DNA of 64,000 nucleotides from positions 72,487 to 136,486 of the forward strand of contig NZ_BBUY01000002.1 in NCBI RefSeq assembly GCF_001590865.1. The letters are read 5' to 3'. Source of the DNA: Streptomyces sp. NBRC 110611 (GTDB taxonomy: Bacteria > Actinomycetota > Actinomycetes > Streptomycetales > Streptomycetaceae). The notes below the pieces were generated by a model. The model was not told where the DNA came from and made no database searches. It saw nothing but the letters and a program-made list of their open reading frames with translations. Below, in pieces: positions 43,929-52,485 of the stretch (the stretch's first letter is position 1; every line of letters begins with the position of its first letter). A program made the position numbers and the translations under genes.

Positions 43929-45845
43929 TCAAGCGCCGGTCGGGCCGCCGCGGCCGCGCAGGGCGGAGCGGCGGGCGGCCGCGCGGCGCCGCGCCTGGTC
44001 CACCGCTTCGGGGGTGCTCCCCTGGCCGTCGTCCAGCCAGCGGCCGATCGAGGCGATGTCGCGGAAGCGGAACAGGTCCGACACCCCGACCTTCCGGTCG
44101 AACCGCTGGCTCATCCGCTTGGCGAGACGCACCAGCAGCAGCGAGTTCCCGCCGAGGTCGTAGAACGCGTCATGCACGCCGATGGTCTCCGGCTCGCGGT
44201 CGAGCAGCGCGCCCCAGATCTCGGTGAGCGCGGTCTCCGTCGGGGTGGTGGCCGGCTCCGCCGGCGGTGCCGCACCGGGTGCCGGTGGTTCCGGCAGGGC
44301 CGCGCGGTCCAGCTTGCCGTTCGGCGACAGGGGCAGCGCGGCCAGGAACACCACCGTCTCGGGGACCAGGTGGTCCGGCAGGGACTCGGCCAGCTGCCGG
44401 GTGATACGGGCCTGGAGTCCGGCATCGAGCCACGGCCCGGCGTCGGCTGCCGCACTCGTCGCGCCGTGCGGCTCGCCGTACGCCCCGTCGTACGCCTCGT
44501 CGTGCGGCTCGACGTAGGCCACCAGCCGGCCGGCGTCCTGCGGTCCGCCGTACCGACGGACCGTGGCCGCCGCCGCCCGCACCTCGGGGCACTTGGCGAG
44601 CCAGGCCTCGACCTCCTCGAGTTCGATGCGGTACCCGCGCGCCTTGACCTGGTGGTCCGCGCGCCCGACGAACGCGAGCTCGCCGTCCGGGGTGTACCGG
44701 ACGAGGTCGCCGGTCCGGTACATGCGTTCCCCGGGCACGCGCGGATCGGGTACGAACCGCTCCGCGGTAGTCGCCGGCCGGTTGAGGTAACCCCAGGCCA
44801 GGCCCGCGCCGCCGAGGTACAGCTCGCCCGCTCGGCCTGCCGGGACCGGCCGCAGCCGGTGGTCCAGCACATAGGCGCGGGCGGTGGACGACGGGGTGCC
44901 GATCGTCGGCTCGCCGGTCTCGTCCCGGGCGACCAGCTTGAAGGTGGCGAAGACCGTCGCTTCGGTGGGGCCGTAGCCGTTGAAGACCCGGTCCGCGTTC
45001 GTCTCGCGGTAGACCCGGTCGACCAGCCGGCGGCGCACCGCTTCCCCGCCGAGCACCACGGTCCGCAGGCCGGCCGGCAGGCCCCCGGCGTCGAGCAGGC
45101 CCGTCATAGCGGAGGGGACGGTGTTGAGGTGCGTGACACGGTGGGCGTGCGGGCTCTCGGGGAGGTGGACCGTGCTCTCCACCAGGACCACCGCTCCCCC
45201 GCGCGCAAGGGCGGAGAAGATCTCCATGACCGACAGGTCGAAGCAGACCGAGGTGACCGCCGCGACACCGCTCAGATCGCATCCGGCGAAGACGCGGTCC
45301 ATCTCGGAGAGCATCGCCGCACAGTTGCCGTGCCGGATCACCACACCTTTCGGCCGTCCCGTCGAGCCGGACGTGTAGATCACGTAGGCCGCGTCCGCGG
45401 GGACGGTGACGGTGGCGGAGGTGGCGGAGGAGGGCGCGCCGGACGCGGTCGCGGTCTCGTCGTCGACGGCCAGCACGGCCGGGCCCGGCGGGCAGCGGTC
45501 GCGGGACGCGCGCGTGGTGAGGAGCAGGCGGGTGCCGCTGTCCTCCACCATGAAGCTCAGGCGCTCCGCCGGGTACTTCGGGTCGAGCGGCAGATAGCAG
45601 GCGCCCGAGCGCAGGATGCCCAGGATGCCGGCCAGGAGGTCCGGGGTGCGCTCGGCGCAGATGCCCACGGGGACGCCGGGGCCGGCGCCCCGGGCCGCCA
45701 GCCGTTCGGCCAGCCGCCGCGACCGCTCGTCCAGTTCGCCGTAGGTCACCACGCCCGCGTCGTGCAGGATCGCCGGCGCGTCCGGGTCCTTCGCCGCGCA
45801 CGCCAGGAACCCCTCGTGGAGGGTGCCCTCCGTCGTCGCCGTCAC
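43929..45845 (-). CDS. NRPS adenylation-PCP didomain, SalB-like
   Basis: The 638-residue protein starts at GTG 45845, overlapping the stop of the PKS-NRPS gene as GTGA. The A domain (about 10-520) has 'YVIYTSGSTGRPKGVVIRHG', 'FNGYGPTEATVFATF', 'GELYLGGAGLAWGYLNRP', 'YRTGDLVRYTPDGELAFVGR' and 'HQVKARGYRIELEEVEAWL'. The PCP (about 545-610) has its phosphopantetheine Ser in 'YDLGGNSLLLVRL'. There is no C or TE domain. It should load the prephenate-derived amino acid for condensation by the C domain of the upstream protein. The specificity pocket begins 'FDLSVMEIFS'. The lack of a TE agrees with release by the SalC-like enzyme. Confidence 0.93.
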   Translation of the reverse strand: MTATTEGTLHEGFLACAAKDPDAPAILHDAGVVTYGELDERSRRLAERLAARGAGPGVPVGICAERTPDLLAGILGILRSGACYLPLDPKYPAERLSFMVEDSGTRLLLTTRASRDRCPPGPAVLAVDDETATASGAPSSATSATVTVPADAAYVIYTSGSTGRPKGVVIRHGNCAAMLSEMDRVFAGCDLSGVAAVTSVCFDLSVMEIFSALARGGAVVLVESTVHLPESPHAHRVTHLNTVPSAMTGLLDAGGLPAGLRTVVLGGEAVRRRLVDRVYRETNADRVFNGYGPTEATVFATFKLVARDETGEPTIGTPSSTARAYVLDHRLRPVPAGRAGELYLGGAGLAWGYLNRPATTAERFVPDPRVPGERMYRTGDLVRYTPDGELAFVGRADHQVKARGYRIELEEVEAWLAKCPEVRAAAATVRRYGGPQDAGRLVAYVEPHDEAYDGAYGEPHGATSAAADAGPWLDAGLQARITRQLAESLPDHLVPETVVFLAALPLSPNGKLDRAALPEPPAPGAAPPAEPATTPTETALTEIWGALLDREPETIGVHDAFYDLGGNSLLLVRLAKRMSQRFDRKVGVSDLFRFRDIASIGRWLDDGQGSTPEAVDQARRRAAARRSALRGRGGPTGA

Positions 45846-48430
45846 TGGTCCGCCTCCTGCGGCCGGGAGACGGGTGCGAGGTGCTCAAGCGCCTGATCGG
45901 GCCGGCGGACCGAGGTGAGGAGTACGGAGCGGAAGTGCTCCAGCAGTGTCGTCACGGTGTCCCTTTCCAAGAAACTCGGCTTGTACTGGACATGGCCGAC
46001 CACGTCGTCGGCGACGTCACTCATCGTGATCTCGAGGTCGAACTTGGCGATACGCCGCCGCAGCGGGACGGGGACGAGCCGCAGCGAGCCGCTGGGCTCG
46101 GGTTCGCCGATCCCGTGGAAGAGCGAGTTGACGTGGGTGAACGCGTCGTCCGAGAGCCAGTTGACGGCGAAGTCGAACCAGGGCGCGCGGCCTTCGGCCC
46201 GCGGTGGGTTCAGCTTCGAGGCCAGCAGGTCGAGCGGGTAGTTCATATGGCCCAGCATTCCGAGCGTGAACTCGTGGACCTCACGGAGCAGTTCGCGGAA
46301 GGTACGGTGCGCGGCGGGCCGGGCGCGCACCGGTGCCGTGTTGAGGTAGTAGCCCACGGCACGTTCCCGGCCCGCCTCGCCGCGCTGGGCGACGGCCGTG
46401 CCGAGCACCACGTCCTCGGCACCGGCCGTGTGGTGGAGCGTCGCGAAGAAGCCCGCCAGGACGAGGGTGCTGACCGAGACGCCCTCCTGTACGGCGAAGG
46501 CCTTCAGCCGGCGCGCCTCGTCGGCGTTCCAGCGGAACGTCAGGTCCTCGCCCTCGAAGACGACCCCGGCGGGCCGGTCCGCGGCGGGCCGCCCGGCCCC
46601 CGGGGTGCCCATCTCGGCCGGACGCGGCAGGTCGAGGTGGGGCGGGGGCGCCGCCAGGCGCTCGGACCACCAGCGCAGCGCCGCCTCGGCGTCGGCGCCG
46701 CCGAGCCACTCGCGTTCCCACTCGACGAAACGTGTGTAGCAGGCCGCCGGTTCCTGGTGCGCCAGGTCGCCGCGCCGCGCCTCCTCGTAGAGCTCCTGGA
46801 GATCCTGTACGACGATGTCGACGGACGCCGCGTCGGCGGCCACATGGTGGATCACCAGCAGCAGGTGGTGGTCCCGCGGCCCGCGGGACATCAACACCAC
46901 GCGGAGCAGGGGGCCCTGGTCGAGGTCGAGCGGACGGTGGCCGTGCTCCGCCAGGGCCTCGTGCACCGCCTCGGTGTCGAGCCCGGTGGCGTCGACCGCC
47001 AGGAACTCGTGCACCGGCTCGTCCAGGATGAGCTGGTACGGCCGCCCGCCCGCCTCGACGAAGGCGGTGCGCAGTGCGGGGTGCCGCTCCACCACGGCGC
47101 GTACGGCCCGGCGGAGCGCCGGCTCGTCCACCTCCCCGGGAATCCGCGCGGCCATCATGAGGTTGTACGGCACGGCCTCGGGCGCCAGCTGCTGCATGAA
47201 CCAGATCCCGGCCTGTCCGTGCGCGCACGGCGCCAGTTGGAAGGACCGCTCGCGGGCCGGCAGCGTCCGGAGGTGTTCGCGTGCCGGGGCCGCCCCGTCC
47301 GCCGCCTCCGGGGGATCCAGCAGTTGCCGCGCGGCGAGCTCGTCGAGGAGGTCCTCCGCGTCCATGTCCGAGAGCTCTTCGAGGAGAGAGGTCCGGTCCG
47401 TTCCGACGGCGTGCGCCGCGCCGGGCCCGGTTCCCGTGCCGGGGTCCCCGGGCCGGGCGACGAGGTCCGCGAGCCGCCCGACGAGCTCGGGGAGCGTACC
47501 GTCGCCGAAGAACTCCGCCGGCGAGATCCGGTGGCCGAAGAGGGTCTGCACCCTGGTGCTCAGGCGGATGGCCAGCATGGAGTCGAGGCCGAAGTCCCGC
47601 AGCCGGGTCCCCTCGCCGAACTTCCCGGCCGGTACGCCGAGCACCTCGGCGATCTCCCCGAGGATGATCTCCTCCGGCGGCCGGGGGGCGGGGACGGCCG
47701 CCGGTTCCGCCGCACCGGCCGCCGGGGCTGCGGCCTCGGTGCCGGTGCCGGACCCGGTGCTGCTCCGCGGCGGCGCGTCCAGCCAGTAGCGGTCCTTCTG
47801 CCAGCGGACGAGCGGTGTGTCGACCACCTGTCCGCCGTACGGGAACAGCGATTCCGTCGACACCGGCACGCCCTGTGCGAACAGCGAGGCCGCGGCGCCC
47901 AGAAGAGCGCGGGGGCCGGGCTCGCCCCGCCGCAGGGAGCCGACCGCGTGCACCCGGGTCCCGTGCGCCAGCGCGGTCTCCTCGACGGCGCCGCGCAGAG
48001 CGCCGTGCGGGCCGATCTCGACGAAGGTGTCGACCCCGTCCGCCACGAGGTCCGCGACGGTGGGCCCGAACCGCACCTGGTCGCGGAGGTTGTGCGCCCA
48101 GTAGTCCGCTCCGAGGCGGGGGTCGACCGCGCCGGGCAGCGCCGTGGAGTGGAACGGTACGGCGAACGGGAGCGGCTCGATGTCCTTCAGCGCGTCCCGC
48201 AGGGGCGGCAGAAGCGGGTCCATGGCCGGGCTGTGGAACGGCCGGTTGATCCGGACCGCCCGGGTCGGTGTCCCGGCCCGCCGCAGCGCCGCCTCCAGGG
48301 CCCGGATCGCCTCGGGCGGTCCCGATACGGCGGAACTCGTGGGGCTGTTGAGTGCCGCGACGGCCACCTGTCCGTCGTAGGGGGCGATCCACGGGAGGAG
48401 GTCCGCCTCGGGCAGCTCGACGGCGATCAT
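45842..48430 (-). CDS. 3' part of PKS-NRPS: AT (C-terminal half) - ACP - condensation domain (SalA-like, separated by frameshift)
   Basis: This is the downstream reading frame of the SalA-like gene. Coherent protein begins at ATG 48430 ('MIAVELPEADLLPW'), which is the conserved 'GAM' of an AT domain, with the AT C-terminal half ('NRPFHSPAMDPLL'). Next come a linker, an ACP ('LRDFGLDSMLAIRL', Ser in DSM) and a condensation domain with 'HHVAADAASVDIVVQDL' (HHxxxD active site) and 'AVGYYLNTAPVRAR'. The frame meets that of the upstream part at 48427-48440. ATG 48430 overlaps the upstream TGA as ATGA, so re-initiation is formally possible, but splitting an AT domain in the middle points to a frameshift. 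Confidence 0.9.
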   Translation of the reverse strand: MIAVELPEADLLPWIAPYDGQVAVAALNSPTSSAVSGPPEAIRALEAALRRAGTPTRAVRINRPFHSPAMDPLLPPLRDALKDIEPLPFAVPFHSTALPGAVDPRLGADYWAHNLRDQVRFGPTVADLVADGVDTFVEIGPHGALRGAVEETALAHGTRVHAVGSLRRGEPGPRALLGAAASLFAQGVPVSTESLFPYGGQVVDTPLVRWQKDRYWLDAPPRSSTGSGTGTEAAAPAAGAAEPAAVPAPRPPEEIILGEIAEVLGVPAGKFGEGTRLRDFGLDSMLAIRLSTRVQTLFGHRISPAEFFGDGTLPELVGRLADLVARPGDPGTGTGPGAAHAVGTDRTSLLEELSDMDAEDLLDELAARQLLDPPEAADGAAPAREHLRTLPARERSFQLAPCAHGQAGIWFMQQLAPEAVPYNLMMAARIPGEVDEPALRRAVRAVVERHPALRTAFVEAGGRPYQLILDEPVHEFLAVDATGLDTEAVHEALAEHGHRPLDLDQGPLLRVVLMSRGPRDHHLLLVIHHVAADAASVDIVVQDLQELYEEARRGDLAHQEPAACYTRFVEWEREWLGGADAEAALRWWSERLAAPPPHLDLPRPAEMGTPGAGRPAADRPAGVVFEGEDLTFRWNADEARRLKAFAVQEGVSVSTLVLAGFFATLHHTAGAEDVVLGTAVAQRGEAGRERAVGYYLNTAPVRARPAAHRTFRELLREVHEFTLGMLGHMNYPLDLLASKLNPPRAEGRAPWFDFAVNWLSDDAFTHVNSLFHGIGEPEPSGSLRLVPVPLRRRIAKFDLEITMSDVADDVVGHVQYKPSFLERDTVTTLLEHFRSVLLTSVRRPDQALEHLAPVSRPQEADQ

Positions 48431-51400
48431 GGCACCGGGCCGGCCCGGTGCCGCAGCAGGTGTGAGCGGGCGACGGACACCCGGGCGCCGTCCTCGACCG
48501 ACAGCGCGCCGGCCGCGCACGCGGCGGCCACTTCGCCGAGGCTGTGCCCGAGGATCGCCGCCGGGGTGACGCCGAGGTCGGTCCACAGTCCCGCGAGCGC
48601 GACCTGGAGGGCGAACACCACCGGCTGCTGCACGTCCACGTCGTCCAGGCGTGACGCCTCCGGGGAGGCCGCGAGTGCGTCCAGTACCGACCAGCCGGCC
48701 ACGGCACGTACGGCGGCGTCGCAGTCCTCCATCCGCTCCCGGAAACCGGTGTGCCACCCCAGCAGGTCGCGCCCCATTCCCGGCCAGTGCGTACCGCTGC
48801 CGGAGAAGACGAAGGCGATCCGCCGGTCGCGGTGCCCCGTGACCGCGCCCCGTACGAGGTCGGGGTGCGGGGTCCCGTCGGCCACCCGCGCGAGCCCGTC
48901 CAGGAGGTCCTGGCGGCCGCGGGCCAGCAGCGCGACCCGGTGGCCGCGGTGGGTGCGCCTGGTGCCGAGGGTGTAGGCGAGGTCGGGCACCGGGAGGCCG
49001 GGCTCGCGCTCCAGGTGGTTCGACAGCTCACGGCAGGTGTCCAGCAGGGCTTCCGCGGAGTGCGCGGTCACCGGCACCAGGTGCACCGGCTCGTCCGGTC
49101 CGGGTGCCGGTTCGGGTGCGCGTACGGCGCGGAGCGGCGCCCCGCCGCGGTCCGGGGTGAGGTGGCGGCCCCGCACACCGGAGAGGAGGGGGCCGGGGGT
49201 GACGGGGTGTCCGGCGGCGTACAGCTCGCCGAGTGAGGAGAGCAGGCTCCACGCGTCGTCGGTGCCCCGCTGGAGCGAGGGAAGGCAGGCGACCGGGCGC
49301 CCTTCGAGGGTCTCGCGGACGGGCTTCAGCAGGACGGGGTGGGGGCTGAGTTCGATGACGGCGTCGATGCCGCGCGCCGCCATCGTCCGCACGGCGTCCA
49401 TCAGCCGGCTCTCCCCCCGGACGTTCCGCACCCAGTAGTCGGGCCCCAGGGAGTCGTCGGTGATCTCCTCCGCGGTGACGGTGGAGATCAGCGGGGTGCG
49501 CGGCGCGCTCGGGGTGATCCCGCCGAGTGCGGCCCGCAGCGGGGCGAGGACCGGCTCGGTCAGCGGGGAGTGCGCGGGGTACCCCATCCGGACCCGGTGG
49601 CAGGCGATGCCGTCCGCGCCGAGCCGCTCGGCCAGTTCGTCCAGCGCCGGGGAGTCGCCGGAGACCAGGGTGGACGCCGGTCCGTTGCGGCCGGCCAGGG
49701 TGAGGCGGCCGTCCGCGGCGGCGAGCAGGGGCCGGACGAGATCCGCGCCGGCGGCGACCACCGCCGTGTCCCCGCGGCCGACGGCCAGCCGCTGTACGAG
49801 CCGCGCGTGGCGCGCCGCCAGCAGGCTCGCGTCGTCGAAGTCGAGTGCTCCGGCGAGGTGGGCCGCGGCGAACTCGCCGATGCTCTGGCCGAGTACGAGG
49901 TCGGGTACCACCCCCAGGGAGCGCCAGGCGTCCGCGAGGGCCACCTGGATGCTGAACAGCAGGGGCTGGGCGACGGCCATGTCGTCGAGCCCGGCGTGCT
50001 CCTCGGCGGCGAGCAGCCGGTCGGCCACGGAGAGACCGAGGAGTTCCCGCATCCGCGCGTCGCAGCGCATCAGGGACCGGCGGAACGCGGGCAGCCCGGC
50101 GAGCAGTTGCCGGCCCATGCCCAGCCACTGGGAGCCGGTTCCGGAGCACAGGAACGCCACCCGCGGCCGGCTGGTCCCGCTCTCCCCCGTGGCCAGACCG
50201 GGGCAGGCCCGTCCGGCGCCGAACGCGTCGAGCTGCTCGCGGAGTTCGGCCACGCCGCGGGCCGCCGCTGCGAGCCGGAACGGGCCCGCTCCCCGGGTGC
50301 GGAGCGCACGGTGGCAGAAGGCGGGCAGCTCCGCGTCCGTCACCCGCGCCGGGTCCGCCAGCTCCGCGCGCAGGCGCGTCACCCGGTCGGCGAGCGCCTG
50401 CTGGGAGTCCTCGGCCAGGAGCAGCACGGTGCCGTCGGGGTGCGGCAACTCCTCGACGACGACATGGCAGTTGGTGCCGCCGAAGCCGAAGGCGCTGACA
50501 CCGGCCCGGCGGGCGTCGGACCGCCGGGGCCAGGCGGTGGTCCGGTCCTGGACCGCCAGGTTCGCCTCGGCGAACGGGATCCGCGGGTTGGGGCTGGTGT
50601 AGTGCAGGCTCGCGGGCAGTACGCCGTTGCGCAGCGCCAGGGCCGTCTTGACGAGCCCGGCGACGCCCGCCGCGGGCTCCAGGTGCCCGATGTTCGTCTT
50701 GACCGATCCGATCCGTACGGGGTCCCCGGGCCCGCGGCCGTGGCCCAGTACGGTTCCGATGGCCCTGGCCTCGATGGGGTCCCCCAGGGGGGTGCCGGTG
50801 CCGTGGCACTCCACGTAGTCCACGAGTGACGGCGACAGGCCGGCCCGCCGGTACGCGGTGCGCAGCACGGCCTCCTGGGCGCGGGGGCTGGGAGCGGTGA
50901 GGCCGTTGCTCAGGCCGTCGTTGGTGACCGCGCTGCCGCGGATGAGGCAGTAGACGGGCAGCCCCCGTTCCAGCGCCGTGCCGAGCGGGGCGAGGACGAC
51001 GACCGCCGCTCCCTCGGCGCGCACATAGCCGTTGGCGCGGGCGTCGAAGGTCTTGCACCGGCCGTCGGGCGAGAGCGCGCCGATCCGTTCCATGGCCTCG
51101 AAGTGGCCGGTGAAGCAGTTCAGGTTGACTCCGCCGGCGAGCACGAGCCCGCTGTCGCCGGTGCGGATCGCCTGGCAGGCGAGGTGGACCGCGACGAGCG
51201 AGGACGAGCAGGCGGTGTCGAGGGTCACGCTGGGGCCCTGCAGCCCCAGGGCGTAGGAGACGCGGTTGGCGATGATGCTGTCGTGCGTCCCGGTCGCCAC
51301 ATGGGAACCGATGTCCCGCGGTACTCCGCCGTGATGTGCCAGCGCGGCGTAGTCGCTCCAGCTCGACCCCAGGAAGACGCCGGTGTCGGTGTCCGCGAGG

Positions 51401-52059
51401 CCGCCCGGCGGGATGCCGGCGTCCTCCAGCGCCTCCCACGCCAGCTCCAGCACCAGCCGCTGCTGGGGATCCATGGCTCTCGCCTCGCGGGGTGAGATCC
51501 CGAAGAACAGCGGGTCGAACAGGTCGACGCCGTCGAGGAATCCGCCCCAGCGGTAGGGGGCGGTGCCCATGCTCCGGCCGCCGTCCTCCAGGAGGTCCCG
51601 CCGCTCGGCGGGCATGGTGCGCACGGCGTCCCGCCCGTCCACCAGCAGCCGCCAGAACGCCTGCGGATCCGGCGCCCCCGGGAGCCGGCATCCGATACCG
51701 ACCAGCGCGACGGGCTCGTCGTACGGGCCGGGGTCCCGCGGCGGACGGGAGGTCCCGTGCGTTCCCCGGCCGGCCGGTCCGGATCCGTTGCCGGGGCCGG
51801 CGCCGGGGCCGTGGGCGAGGGCCCGGCTCAGCGACTCCAGCGTCGGGTGGTCCCACACCGTGGTGACGGGGACCGGCCGGGCGAGGAACTCCGAGAGGTC
51901 GGCGGCGAGCGCCACGGACTTCGGCGAGTCCAGCCCGTACCGGTGCAGCGGCGCCCAGCGGTCCACGTCATCGCGCGGCACACCGAGCAGGGCCTCGAGC
52001 CGGGAATTCAGAAAATCGTCGATCGCGGGAAAACCGTGTGAACCGGGGGCAGCGGGCAT
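48427..52059 (-). CDS. 5' part of PKS-NRPS: ACP - KS - AT - AT (N-terminal half), SalA-like
   Basis: The 1210-residue frame starts at ATG 52059 behind GAGGAA. It has an ACP (residues 10-80, 'YGLDSPKSVAL'), a KS (about 110-530: 'TACSSSLVA', 'HGTGTPLGDPIEA', 'TNIGHLEPAAG') and a first AT (about 620-930: 'GQSIGEFAAAHLAG', 'MGYPAHSPLTEP'). A second AT follows (from about 1075: 'VFSGSGTHWPGMGRDLL', 'GHSLGEVAAACAAG'), which breaks off after 'RSHLLRHRAGPVP'. One extra base at about 48434-48442 would restore 'RAGPGAMIAVELP' and a protein of about 2070 residues with order ACP-KS-AT-AT-ACP-C. One AT would load the starter, the other the substituted malonyl extender. The product is a PKS-derived beta-keto acyl amide. 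Confidence 0.92.
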   Translation of the reverse strand: MPAAPGSHGFPAIDDFLNSRLEALLGVPRDDVDRWAPLHRYGLDSPKSVALAADLSEFLARPVPVTTVWDHPTLESLSRALAHGPGAGPGNGSGPAGRGTHGTSRPPRDPGPYDEPVALVGIGCRLPGAPDPQAFWRLLVDGRDAVRTMPAERRDLLEDGGRSMGTAPYRWGGFLDGVDLFDPLFFGISPREARAMDPQQRLVLELAWEALEDAGIPPGGLADTDTGVFLGSSWSDYAALAHHGGVPRDIGSHVATGTHDSIIANRVSYALGLQGPSVTLDTACSSSLVAVHLACQAIRTGDSGLVLAGGVNLNCFTGHFEAMERIGALSPDGRCKTFDARANGYVRAEGAAVVVLAPLGTALERGLPVYCLIRGSAVTNDGLSNGLTAPSPRAQEAVLRTAYRRAGLSPSLVDYVECHGTGTPLGDPIEARAIGTVLGHGRGPGDPVRIGSVKTNIGHLEPAAGVAGLVKTALALRNGVLPASLHYTSPNPRIPFAEANLAVQDRTTAWPRRSDARRAGVSAFGFGGTNCHVVVEELPHPDGTVLLLAEDSQQALADRVTRLRAELADPARVTDAELPAFCHRALRTRGAGPFRLAAAARGVAELREQLDAFGAGRACPGLATGESGTSRPRVAFLCSGTGSQWLGMGRQLLAGLPAFRRSLMRCDARMRELLGLSVADRLLAAEEHAGLDDMAVAQPLLFSIQVALADAWRSLGVVPDLVLGQSIGEFAAAHLAGALDFDDASLLAARHARLVQRLAVGRGDTAVVAAGADLVRPLLAAADGRLTLAGRNGPASTLVSGDSPALDELAERLGADGIACHRVRMGYPAHSPLTEPVLAPLRAALGGITPSAPRTPLISTVTAEEITDDSLGPDYWVRNVRGESRLMDAVRTMAARGIDAVIELSPHPVLLKPVRETLEGRPVACLPSLQRGTDDAWSLLSSLGELYAAGHPVTPGPLLSGVRGRHLTPDRGGAPLRAVRAPEPAPGPDEPVHLVPVTAHSAEALLDTCRELSNHLEREPGLPVPDLAYTLGTRRTHRGHRVALLARGRQDLLDGLARVADGTPHPDLVRGAVTGHRDRRIAFVFSGSGTHWPGMGRDLLGWHTGFRERMEDCDAAVRAVAGWSVLDALAASPEASRLDDVDVQQPVVFALQVALAGLWTDLGVTPAAILGHSLGEVAAACAAGALSVEDGARVSVARSHLLRHRAGPVP

Positions 52060-52485
52060 ATCTGTTCCTCGGCGGGTCTGAGCAACGAAGGCTGTCCACG
52101 TCACCTGACAAAGCGTGACCGGGCGTCATCACAGGGGCATCGGGCGTGCACCGCCCGAATCACCTGGCCCAACTATTTGCGAGAAACCGGGACATGTTCA
52201 AACGCACTTTGTCGATGCAAGGGAACACTTCGCGTGATAACCGGCTCCGCGCATACCGGGATTTCGCCCGGCGGTCACGAAGCCGGGTGGGGTCCTGGTC
52301 GAGCGGGGTGCGGGGAAGACGCCGGGGAAGAAGGGGGAAGCGCACGCGGGGCAGGGCAACCGCGTACCGGGAGGGTGGGCGCCTCGCCCCGTTCCGGGGC
52401 CGACAGGTTCTGCCCAACGGGAGTTTTCGCACAGCCTGATCATGGTAGTAGTTGACGGTGGACATACGGCTGAGGGAGGCGCGGC
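52060..52485. other. divergent promoter region between the PKS-NRPS and proteasome beta genes
   Basis: No gene is seen in these 426 bp. The part 52165-52260 is AT-richer than its surroundings and probably holds the PKS-NRPS promoter. On the plus strand a TTGACG at 52452 could be a -35 element for the proteasome gene, which has a GAGGGAGG ribosome site at 52472-52479. Shared control of biosynthesis and self-resistance is likely. Confidence 0.5.

Noticed and set aside
45842..48430. Annotation as an independent AT-ACP-C protein
   Set aside because: The frame begins inside an AT domain at a conserved motif that continues from the upstream frame; a frameshift explains it better.
45881..48976. A 1031-codon open frame on the plus strand opposite the PKS-NRPS
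   Set aside because: It lies opposite AT, ACP and C domains whose motifs are clear; no protein family is recognisable in it.
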